Shown here piece after piece: positions 49,647 through 60,271 of a stretch of DNA of 64,000 bases. Source of the stretch: Dioscorea cayenensis subsp. rotundata (lineage: Eukaryota; Streptophyta; Magnoliopsida; Dioscoreales; Dioscoreaceae); assembly GCF_009730915.1 (NCBI RefSeq), contig NC_052489.1:4925622-4989621 (forward strand), in the 5' to 3' direction. The notes beneath the pieces are model-generated. The model worked only from the letters and a program-made list of their open reading frames with translations. It did not search any database and had not been told where the DNA came from. Numbering within the stretch: the first letter of the stretch is position 1; each line of letters starts with the position of its first letter. The translations under genes and the position numbers were made by a program.

Positions 49647-50750
49647 TGTTAGTTCCTCCGTTGTGGTTTGTGGGTATTAGGTAACACTCAATCACTCATA
49701 GAAGTCTCACACAAACCAATAAAGAAAGAGCACACAAACAAACACAAGGAGACACACAACGTTGGTAACCCAGTTCGGCGTCCACTCACCTACGTCTGGG
49801 GGGCCAAGCCCGGAGATAAACAATCCACTAAAAGAGGTAAAAATACATGAGTACAAACACTTGTCACTCACTCACTCAACAATGAAGATCACTACCCTCT
49901 CTAGATTGTCTAGTGCTCACCAACTCTCCTCCAAGAGTTACCCAAGAGATACACTTACAATCTACGAGCAAGGTAGCTTATATAGACGCCTCAACGTCCC
50001 AAATATAGCACATACCTCTTTTAGAATCTCCGCGGCTACTAATTTAAAAACCTGCCGAAATTAGCTGTTGCAACTCCTGTTGTAACATAAGTTGCAACAT
50101 GGCCCTGACTGCTGACTTGACTGAGTTCTGGTTATGTTGCGGACTACCTCAAGACCCATCAACCTCCCGGTCATGCTTAGTCCGAGTCGATGCAGCCAAA
50201 TCTCCCGATCCCGACTGCCGGTAACTAGCCTACCTCCTCAGCTCCTCATCACGCAGTCCCCTCGCAAGGGGCGCACGTCCTTGTGCGTCTTCCATGAAAC
50301 TTGCCAAATTCTGCTAAATTTGGTCTTCAAAGATTCTCCAAACTTGATCTTCAATTCACCCAAGTTTGGTCCTCAAATCTTGCCTTCAATGGACTTCAAT
50401 CAATCTTCATCATATCTTCAAGGATTCTTCAAATCATATCTCCTTCATTCATACCATGAATAGATATTTCTTTAATAAAGCTCCACCATATTTAGTCTTC
50501 AATCAAATCACTCTAAGTATGGTCTTGATATGATCTTGTCTTTCATGTTTCCAAGAATAGCTTCACCATGATCTTCAAGATATTTTGTAGACTTACTAAA
50601 AATAGCTCCACCATGATCTTCAAGATATTTGGCTTGCACTCCAAGTCTCCATGCTTGCCACATCATCAATTATGCCTTATCACCATGGTTGCCACGTCAT
50701 CTTCCTTGGTGTCAAATCATGCCAATTTAAATAGTGCGGTTGCACTAACA
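49647..50750 (-). mobile_element. LTR of a retrotransposon (5' LTR, minus orientation)
   Basis: The 1,104-bp unit begins TGTTAGTGCAACC and ends CTAACA on the minus strand, with TGTTAG/CTAACA terminal inverted repeats. The primer binding site follows its end. Only ~70 bp of internal sequence remain before the MULE fragment, so the element lost its body and other LTR. A Ty1/copia origin is likely from the tRNA-iMet primer and LTR layout but not proven. Confidence 0.85.
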
Positions 50751-52840
50751 TAAACATTACTATATAGTATTTCTCTATAGCATCATATAGTGTTTGTATA
50801 GTATTGTACAATACTAAATTACTAAGGTGTTTTGCTTGTTAGGCTGACCGTTTACCATTCTAATGAGATACCACATGTTATCATGTAGTTCACTATTTTG
50901 GATTTTTCCGATTTGAATTGTTTTATATAAATATGTATGTTTATATTTCATTTTATTACCATTGATTATTTCTTTCAAATAGATTAATTATTATTTGTTC
51001 AATATGAGTTTAGCTATTGATAATATTAATTGTTATAGTGTGGAAAACATAGCAAAGGTGGCAGAGAGTTTTAGAAAATTTGTTACCCATTTTCTTTAAT
51101 TTTGTTATATTTTTTACTTTTGCAATATTTATTTTTAAAATATATCAATGTTTGGACTGGGCTGTATTTTCGTATTTAATATTTTACCACTTGAAAGAAA
51201 TAAAAATACACAACTAAAAAAAAAATATGCGAGGGCTGGAAATACACAAAAAATATTAAGAATATTGAAGAAACATCAAATAGGGTGATAACACATAAAG
51301 TATAATTTGAGAAAATATATTTTGAGAATGATCCTCAAATTATTCTCAAATATTCTTTTTTTTTTAATTGGCTCTTCTAATTATGTCATTATATATTTTG
51401 TAATATGGTAAATATTTGAAATCTTTGTAAATTGATATCCAAATATTTTCTTTTCTTTTTAGATCATTTTACCAATTTATAAAATATGACCTCTATGTAA
51501 TTGATTGATCAATGAAAATACAACCCTCTTTCATAGGGTGAACTAATTCTATGTAACTTTTTTTTTTTAAAAAAAAATAAGATAAATCACGTAGACAAAG
51601 AATATAGATAAGCAAAGAAATAAAACATGATAAACGGGGAACAAAGAAGAAAGAAAGGTGCAGGTGATTTCACTAGAAGTGGGAGGGAGATGACCAACAA
51701 AGAAAGCTAAACTTGGGAGAATGATGGTTTTCCTAGGGTGAGATAAGAAACACAGAGCGAACAAGCCGAAGTTCTAGTAGGCGCCCGAGAAGATTTAAGT
51801 TGCGCTTGATGGTTGCAATAGAGTCTTCTCACTCTATCCTCTTAGCTTTTGAAGTTGCATTTAATTAAAAAAAAGTATATGGTCAGTTTTTAAAATTACC
51901 AAAGATAGTGGGAGTGAATTAGTCTTAAAGATTCATGTATTTTGCTCAAGCCAAACATACTAAATAATAGCATGAGCAAAGACGTCCCATGTTTCCATGC
52001 AAAGATAATAAGATTGGATCTTCAAGAGAGCTATATTTCATGTAGAGATGGGAGATGAGTTTGGTTAAATAGTTAACTAAAATGGCTCCAAATCCTCTTA
52101 GCAAAAGGACCAGTTTGGAGTAGTAAGAAGTCTCCTGCATTCCGTTCTTCCAAGTTTTCAGTGTGAGAATTTTATTGTTTCAAGCAAGCTAATTGAAGAA
52201 GTTAATTTTGCTTGGTCGTTTATCCTTTCAAATAGTTTAGGTAGCATGGTAGTGCAAATCTCCACCATTCAAGAGAATATGTGATTCTTAGAGTTTTGGG
52301 ACCGCTATGTTATTCTTAAGAAAATATCATCAATGATACCCTTAGAAGCTAATGGGGAGGTTTGCATAAGGTGTGCAAGGTCCTTAATAGTGCCTAAAGG
52401 TTAATGAGAATCACTAAATATTTTCGGGTAGATGTGCATTAGCGCATGACCACCATACCATATGCCTAGGCTTGTCAATTATCCCTAGCCTCAACTAGGA
52501 ACCCAATACCTAGCCCCGATGGGGCCAGGGACAAGGATAATTTTTTGGGGTCAGAGCCGGGATGGGAGGTTGATTCACTAGGGAACAGGACAGGGATAGG
52601 GATTGCCATTCTGTTATAAAATACAAATATCTAAATAAAAATGTTGAAAATCCCATATGCTTATTTAATTATTAAATTATTGATAATTAAATATATATAT
52701 ATATATATATTACTACTTACTAGAGAAAATTGAGTAAATAAAACCCTGGAGTTTAAACATGCACACCCACTCTCTTAATATATATATATATATATATATG
52801 AACCTTTTAAACCAATTGTTTTAGGAGTAATGCTATATAG
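50751..52840. other. Intergenic, no gene seen
   Basis: AT-rich sequence with a few low-complexity and TA-rich runs (52,695-52,800). Short open frames here have no recognisable content. Confidence 0.5.
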
Positions 52841-53200
52841 GCAAAATGATAGGCAGAATAGATAGTCCGAATGACGTGGATGCCAAGTTGGCATCCATGT
52901 CAGTATCCACATCATATTTTATCTCTTTTTTGAAAAATAATTTAATTTAATTTTTTTATATAACCGATTATAAAATTTTATACCCAAAATTTTATAAAAT
53001 TTAAATCCTAAATCCTAAGCCTTGTGGAAAATCCTTTATTTCCATCTCTACTAAAATCTCAAAATCTTGAATATCTAATGTTCAAACAACAAAAAAGTCA
53101 AGATTCTAGAAGCAGAAATTGAATGGAGGGGGAAAATGAAAGCGAAATAAAACTGGAAAATCCTTTGGTGGAATAGATTCAATACTTAGTGTCTGTTTTG

Positions 53201-53581
53201 GGGTAAATTTTTTTACTATGTCACTAACTTTTGCTCATTTTCACTTTGATCACTAAACATCAATTTATATCAATTTAGTCACTCAACTTTAATTTGCTTT
53301 CACCGGACAATAAATCAAGGATTTCAACCCACAATTGATTACATGACTGTCTGAAAATCCAAGTCAGTCCTCCCTATGGCACATTATTAAGTCTATTGGA
53401 GGCATTCATGTCATCGAAAAAGAGCCACATCATTCATTTGGGTTCCGAAATTCCTTGATTTACTATCTAGTGAAATCAAGTTAAAGTAGAGTGACCAAAT
53501 TTATACAAATTGAAGTTCGGTAATCAAAGTGAAAATGAATCAAAGTTTAGTGACCTACAAAAAAACTTACCAACCGTTTGG
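53201..53581. mobile_element. MITE copy A1
   Basis: A 381-bp element with long (~100 bp) inverted termini: GGGTAAATTTTTTTACTA at the left, TAAAAAAACTTACC-like at the right. It holds TCACTAAACAT and TTTAGTGAC words in mirror positions. No reading frame. Confidence 0.7.
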
Positions 53582-53699
53582 TTCGCCGTAATCTAAAAAG
53601 ATTACAATGTTTGGATTGGTGGTGATGGTAATGTCGATGGTAATCTGTGATTACCAACCTTGGAATATTACCAAGGAATTTGGTAATCTCATTACCACC
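53582..53699. repeat. Palindrome-rich unit B1 (GGTAATC/GATTACC words)
   Basis: Contains GTTTGGATTGGTGGTGATGG and repeated GGTAATC/GATTACC words. It recurs as B2 at 54,118-54,230 after the second MITE. Confidence 0.6.
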
Positions 53700-54072
53700 G
53701 GGTAAATTTTTTACTAGGTTATTAAACTTTGACTCAATTTTACTTTAATCACCGAACTTCATTTTATATCAATTTGGTCACTCAACTTTAATTTGATTTT
53801 ACCAAGCAATAAATTAAGGATTTCAATTCTCAATTGATTACATAACTATTTGAAAATCCGAGTCAGTCTTCCCTATGACACATTATTAAGTTTATTGGAA
53901 GCTTTCATGTCATCAGAAAAAGAGCTACATCATTCATTTGGGTTCCGAAATTTCTTAATTTACTACCCAGTGAAATCAAATTAAAATGGAGTGACTAAAT
54001 TGATGCAAATTGAAGTTCGGTGATCAAAGTGAAAATATGCCAAAGTTTAGTGACATGCTAAAAAATTTACCC
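53700..54072. mobile_element. MITE copy A2
   Basis: A 373-bp near copy of A1 in the same orientation, about 85% alike by eye, with the same inverted ends. Confidence 0.7.
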
Positions 54073-54819
54073 GTCAGTTTGGTTCGTGGTAATGTTTTTA
54101 CATTACCGCTTGTTAGGCGGTAATCTAAAAAGATTACCATGTTTGGATTGGTGGTGATGGTAATATCGATGGTAATCTGTGATTACTAACCTTGAAATAT
54201 TACAAAGGAATTTGGTAATCTCATTACCATCAAAACAGGTGCCTATGTTGGATTACCAAGTGGGTGATAATCTTAAACTTTTTTTTGGACAATATGCCCT
54301 TTGTTTAAAAAAACTAATTTTCAAAAACTACATACTTTACCCGTTGGATAAAAAAACTTAATTTTAGATATTATTATTTTGAAATATCTTTAACTTTGAA
54401 AATTTAATTTTTTTTGTATTATAATTATTTTTTAATGTAAAATTTTTTATTTTATCTTAGCTTTTCATTTGCTTAAAATTTTAAATATAAATGTAATTTG
54501 GGAAAAATGTGCAAAAAATAATCTTTGATGTTATAATTTAATTATTTTAGTTGCAAATTTTATTTTATTTTAAATTTAAACTTGCTCAAAATTGTAGATA
54601 CAAGGGTATTTTGGGAAATTTAGAATATTACTAGGTTGATTACTATGTAATATGAGTTCCCAACCAAACATATATCATAAATTAGCACAACATTCCTAGG
54701 CATCTAACATTCCGGATCTTATTATCAACGTAATCTCATTACGTGGTAATATCATTATCGCGAAGAAAATGACCCCTCAAGTTAACAAAGGCCTTGACTT
54801 CCATCTTCCCATTTAAGGC

Positions 54820-56300
54820 TGTGTGACCGATGGTGGAGGCCTTATTCCGAGCTGGCACTTCGAAGGAGCCAAAAGGCCATGTTCCAAGTTGGTACTCTAA
54901 AGGAGCTAAGACCTCATGGAAAAAGATGATCTATAGAAGGAAGAAACGAAGCCTTGGACAATCATGTGTGGTGTCATGTCTTGTCATGAGTCAAGTATTG
55001 TTTGTACTTGTCCTTTTTTTTGTCTTTCTGAGGTGGAGAGAAAGTACAACTTCTTCTTTTTCTTTTTTAAATGTCTTTTAAAAGTTGTACGGTGTATTTT
55101 TGCTTTTTATAAAGTGGCTTTTTTTTTCAAAAAACAAATATTACTTTTTTTTTAAAAGTAAATAATACTACCCTGAAGAGTCTTTGACCCTGTCTTAGGT
55201 TGACCATGGGTTTGGTCTGTAAGATCGTGGGTATATAGCCCATGGTTTTGGTCTTCTATAAAGACCATGGGCTTGACTTGTCTTCAGCCTATAGTTTTGT
55301 GTCCTTTTGGAGTCTATATAATGTTCCTTAGTGTTTGTATTCCAGCATCGGTTGAGAGGTTCGATAAACTTGTCACTAGCGCTAGTTGTCTTATAAATAA
55401 AAAAATTTATGTTTTATATTTTGCTTCTTTTTCTTCTTTTATGTTGTGTGTTTCTCCATGTCTTTCGTCTTCGCTTAACGTAGATAGACCAACTGGGAGG
55501 GATGAGTGTTAAGCAAAGGAGGACACAAGAGATGGAGAAGCAAAATATTAGATATATATTTTTTTTATTTATAAGATAACTAGCGCCGGTGACCGGTCGA
55601 TCAAACCTCTCAACTGATACAGGAATGCAAACACTAAGGAGCCTTATATAGACTCTAAAAGGATTCAAAACCATAACTTGAAGATAAATTCAAGTCCATG
55701 ATCTTTACGGAAGACCAAGAATCTAGGGGTATAGACCATCATGGCTCTATCCTCCATTATGAGTAGTAGTGTTGATAGGAATTTAAAATCTCTTTTTGCC
55801 ATCATCAATGCCTTTCCATAATTGTGGATGTTCTTGCACCGCTTCTGGCTCAGCTGTGAAGTTGTCAAGTATAGTCTTTATTTTGCTGGGAGTAATAATC
55901 ACCTAATAAGGAGAGCACATGTAAACGATTTCTATTTCAATATAATGTCTTCTTTCATCTCTGGATACCCAGTCTCGTACCCTGGTGGAATAGATTCAAT
56001 ACTTAAGTTAACAAAGGCTTTGACTTCCATATTCTTGAATATTTTGTGAAGTATCGGGCTGAGTTTTAAATTCTTCTTAAAAAACTTCAACTATTTTTCT
56101 TTAGTTAAACAAACTTTTGTAAGAAATCCATACTCCATTAATTCTTTAATAGAGATAGATACTCCTTCAAGTTCTTGATATTCCCATGAAGAAAGATCTA
56201 AAGAAATTCTAATCATGTGGATCATCTTCTCCATGAGGTCGTGGCTCTTCCGGAGTGCAAGCTCTGAACAAGGCCTCCACCATTTGTCATACAACCTTGA
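54820..56300. repeat. Large imperfect inverted repeat
   Basis: Best arms are 55,190-55,450 and 55,530-55,770, sharing stretches such as GAGTCTATATAA and GTTGAGAGGTT in opposite orientation around a centre near 55,490. Outer pieces (GGTGGAGGCCTT at 54,833 and its complement at 56,270) extend the homology with gaps. No protein domain. Confidence 0.65.
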
Positions 56301-56533
56301 ACAAGCTTCCTACCCTCTAAAGGCTTCCTTATCGAGGCTCAGAGATGACTGGGAGCTGAATAGAACTTGCGAGCTTCAGGCTCTGCAGAGTCATCGGACC
56401 AGGGATCGGAACAATATCTCTAATACCAAATATATGGACAGGGGTTTGTGGTTTACTGTTTAGAATTTAGAGAGAAGGTTTTCAGTTTACAATTTACACA
56501 TAATAAAGAAAATTTAATTTTTTTTTTATAAAA

Positions 56534-56535
<2 letters not shown>

Positions 56536-56581
<46 letters not shown>
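56536..56581 (+). repeat. (AG)23 microsatellite
   Basis: An uninterrupted 46-bp AG tract directly abutting the ATGACGTGGATGCATGCC element end. Confidence 0.92.
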
Positions 56582-56585
<4 letters not shown>

Positions 56586-56934
56586 GTGGATGCATGCCAA
56601 CTTATCATCCATGTCATTCGGATTACCAATTTGGTATGTCTATTCGTTAAGAAGAATAAGAGAGTGAATTTTGGGGATTTAGATTAAAAAAAATTATATC
56701 TATCTATTTTTTAAATTAAAAATTTATTTTAAATAAAAAATAATATATTTGATACATTTACATTAAGTATGATTGAGATTTGATTGATGCTAAATCGATT
56801 GTATTAATTTGGTTGAGATTGCAATATATGTATTGATTATGATTTGTTTGATGCTAATGTAAATTATAGATGATGCTAATTTGATGGTATATTTTTAATT
56901 TTTATTCTGATTATGTTACAAGAAGGGTGCGTTT

Positions 56935-58131
56935 GGTTAGCCGTAATTGTAAATACAGGGGATTTTTAGTTACAATGTAACTGAAAATACATGGATTTGA
57001 AAATACAGTAATTACAAATCTGGTATTTGGTTTGAGGTAATTGAAAATACTGTATTACAGAATTTGGTGTTTGTTATGAGGAATTTGTCAATCTGTATCA
57101 CCTTAATAACAATTTTTTATTTTATTTTTTTTATGACAATAGAAATTATTTTAATACATGTAATTATTATATTTATCACTATAATGATCTCAGGAACGTC
57201 TCTCTATTTTGTGTTACGTGTTCCAAATGTATTGTGACATGTCAATAAGCTAAATAATATTTCCATCAGTAACCTTATTCACCACTAAAATGTAAGAACA
57301 GAACAAAACCATTTGCGTCTTCAATTATTAGTCTCATCCAAACACAACACACAATAAACATTAATTGCAAAGTCAATGTAAACTAATAATAAAGAAATCA
57401 AATCACAAAAAGTTCAATCCCTTTTATTTTCCATTTGATCAAACCAATGATCTCACGGGCTATGCTGCAGTGGCAATGCACGGAAACCCAAATCTCATCG
57501 CATAGCTGCACATCTATTACGCTCTCCTTCTTGGCCTCATCCGAGAGTGATAACACTGTCTTCTGCTCCACCGAGCTCGATATTGATCTCCCAGCCTCTG
57601 CTCTCCATTCATTAAGAGCTTCAGAACCGACAAGGGAACGATCAGTGCAGTCACAGAAGTGGAGCGCGGGGATTGGGATCCAAGTGGCGAAGTGCCGATG
57701 GTGGACGGTTGAATCAGGGCGGCATCGGGAGAAGAGAGTTGTGGCTGTGAGGGGGTTTCGAACACCAGGAGCTTCTTCCGAGGTCCGGTGAACAGTTGGC
57801 GACATTGGCTCTCTTGCTGCCACAACAGGGATAGGGGTCGGAGAAATTAATTGCATCACATGAGCTCTCCAGCCGGAGCTCCGAGAGGTGCGTTGGCGAG
57901 CTCTTCTTCAGCTCCGCGTGTAAAGCCGACACTCGTTCCCTGATATTATTTTTCAGGGGATTTGGTTTTACGCCCGGTTTGGGCATAAAACCAAACACAC
58001 CCAAATGGATACTATAGTGTAAACCCAGTTACACCAGAGTTTACAAATACACCCAAACAACACAAAGGATTTTTTGAAGTAAAGTATTTGGCTTTACATG
58101 TAAAACCAAATACCTCCAAACGAACACCCCC
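56935..58131. mobile_element. Non-autonomous DNA element with GGGTGCGTTTGG-like ends
   Basis: Left end GGGTGCGTTTGG and right end read inward GGGTGTTCGTTTGG form short imperfect inverted termini of the PIF/Harbinger or hAT type. Both neighbours carry TTTGG/CCAAA words. I could not find a clear target duplication. The core (57,420-57,930) is far more GC-rich than its surroundings. Confidence 0.4.
57398..57859 (-). other. Open frame of 153 codons in an element core, perhaps captured gene fragment
   Basis: An uninterrupted frame with mixed, protein-like composition in a GC-rich island. No domain is recognised and it has no splice partner. It may be a gene fragment carried by the surrounding element, or chance. 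I assign no function. Confidence 0.25.
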
Positions 58132-58790
58132 CGAAGAGAAGCCTATGCCAGTGTGGTGCAAGCTCTGACAGCCGGTAGATAAGTAAGAAGCCCATTCCAT
58201 AATATCGATCTTTTCTGAGATTCTTGAGAAAGAGATTCCAAGATGGATTGTCCTCGTAATTGTATTGAATGACCTTGGAGCCACAACAGGTAGTATTTGA
58301 GATATTTTTCACCACTATTTCCCTAAGAGAGCAATATTATGGTCCACCAAGTTTAAGATTCCCCATTCACCTTGGTCTCGAGATCTATACAAGTATACCT
58401 GGTTAATCAAGTGATAACTTGGATGGTTAGCCCATGTTTGGGCAGGACTAGAGGATGTCTCTTTGGATCCTGTTGATTTTTTTATTTTATAAAAATAAGG
58501 ATTCAATTGAAGTATCAATTTATTTTGAAAATACAAAATTTAGAATAAATAACAAATTAAAAAAAAAATTTATAAAGATGCTAATTTTTCAAAAACTTTC
58601 AAATATTTGATCATGCCTACATAATAAAAATAAAAATATATATTAATAATTATAATAAAATAAAATATTGATAAAAAAATGTAGCGATTTGATATTTTTT
58701 TTTCTTTGTTGATTACTTGCAATGCATAAAAAGACTCAATGGTAAGATAATAATATTATGCTGTTAGAATATTATGTAAGATAATAGTAA

Positions 58791-59471
58791 CTGTTTGGAT
58801 AGACCAGAATTATGGCATAATCTGTACAATATGCCATAATTTAATATTTTCTGAGAATTATGCCATATTGGCTGTTTGAGTATTTATTTTAGAGTATAAA
58901 ATTATGGCATAATATAGGCATTACGGTATAAAAAAATATTCCACTCTTTAGTGGAATATTTTTTTATTGTAAAAAGTCTTTCTCTTTCTTTTGATCCATC
59001 AACCAGCCACCAGTCCACCGGTGGCTCGGCCAACCTCTGACCACCGGTCACCGGTCCGGTTGGCGGTCTAACCGGTCATCGGTCCACCGACGGTCCGATC
59101 ACCGGTCCACAAGCCTCCAGTGACACGCCGAGGATCCACCGATGGTCTGGCAAGCTTTCGGCTACTGGTCACCAGTCCAACCACCGGTCCAAAGGCCTCC
59201 GGTGACACGCCGGCGATCCATTGGTGGTCCGCCAGGCTAGCCTCCGGTGACACACCGGGGATCCACCGGTGCTACGGCCGACCTCCGACGACTGGCCACA
59301 GGTCCACTGGTGGTCTAGTTACCGATCGGTCGATCTCCGTAATTTTTTTTTATTTTGGTAACCAAACACTTATTCTGTAAGAATAAAATATGCTATAATT
59401 TCTGTAATAATCACTTGCACTTTCTATATAATAAAATTATATCATATTTTTTTTATTTTGCAACCAAACAG
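58791..59471. mobile_element. Non-autonomous element with CTGTTTGG ends and CCGGT-rich core
   Basis: Ends are CTGTTTGG and CCAAACAG. The flanks of the body are AT-rich with ATTATGGCATAAT palindromes. The core 59,010-59,330 is strongly GC-rich and built of diverged units: CCTCCRGTGACACGCCG at 59,114, 59,196 and 59,241, and many ACCGGTC words. No clear target duplication. Confidence 0.45.
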
Positions 59472-60137
59472 GTATAAAATCTAAATATAATATATTGATA
59501 TTGTCAAAAATTAAGCCTTGTAATTTGAAAAATATTTAAAATCTTTAAGATTATAATTATGTGTATATTATAACATTCAATGAAAATTTTAAATATAATT
59601 CTTTTGGAAAAGAAAACATGTATTATGTACCCTAACCTAAAACCAAATTTATTACATATTGATATTGTCATAAATTAAATTTTATAACTTAAAAAACACT
59701 TAAACTTTTTAAAATTATAATTGTGTGATATAACAATAGTAAATAAAAATTGAAAACATAATTTTAAAACTTAAAAATTATGGGACTTCAAAATATTTTG
59801 GAGCCCCAAGGCCTATACCTAGGGTCGGTCCTCAAAAAATAAAAATTATGGGGCTTTAGACATAGACCTTAGTCCCCTATGTCTAGATGCTATCTTTAAA
59901 AGTTCAATTAATGGGGTCCTAAAAATTTTTAAAACCCTAAATGTAGGCTTTCATTGTCTATGCTTCCATTTCAGATTTTTCAGATTTGTCGATGTGAAAA
60001 CACTACACTGACCCTTAACAGTACAAAGAACCAAAAAAACAAATAAAACAAAAGCTAAATTAAAAAAAAAGAAAAGAAAAAGAGCTAGTCCAGCATGTGC
60101 ATGCCAAATGCAACTAGATTCTCGAATATTCCGTAAT
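59472..60137. other. Intergenic upstream of HISN1
   Basis: AT-rich sequence with old repeat debris around 59,780-59,900 (GGGTCGGTCC, TATGGGGCTTTAG words). No gene. Confidence 0.5.
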
Positions 60138-60154
60138 CACGTGCAATTCACGTG
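60138..60154. promoter_or_regulatory. Paired G-boxes (CACGTG x2) upstream of HISN1
   Basis: CACGTG occurs at 60138-60143 and 60149-60154, an 11-bp step, about one helical turn, placed 118-134 bp before the start codon. G-boxes are bound by bZIP and bHLH factors. Which factor acts here is unknown. Confidence 0.6.
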
Positions 60155-60196
60155 CCTCAGTAGCACTTAGCACCCCACGCCAGTCGCCGCGACCTT

Positions 60197-60221
60197 AATA
60201 TATATATATATATATATATAA
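60197..60221. repeat. (TA)n tract in the HISN1 proximal promoter
   Basis: About 12 TA units, some 50 bp upstream of the start codon; it may act as a TATA region or simply be a microsatellite. Confidence 0.7.
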
Positions 60222-60271
60222 CAAATGAGAGCCCGACCCATAACTCCCCTTCGCTGGCGCCACCGACGAGA

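Larger units (their letters stand above)
52845..56650. mobile_element. Possible composite element with palindromic ends
   Basis: The left end (AGAATAGATAG, TCCGAATGACGTGGATGCCA) and the right end read inward (CGAATAGACATACC, ATCCGAATGACATGG) are imperfect inverted repeats 3.7 kb apart. Both also contain a short internal palindrome (GGATGCCAAGTTGGCATCC on the left). The body contains the MITE pair, the large inverted repeat and a GA run, and has no transposase. Could be two independent MITEs. Confidence 0.35.
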
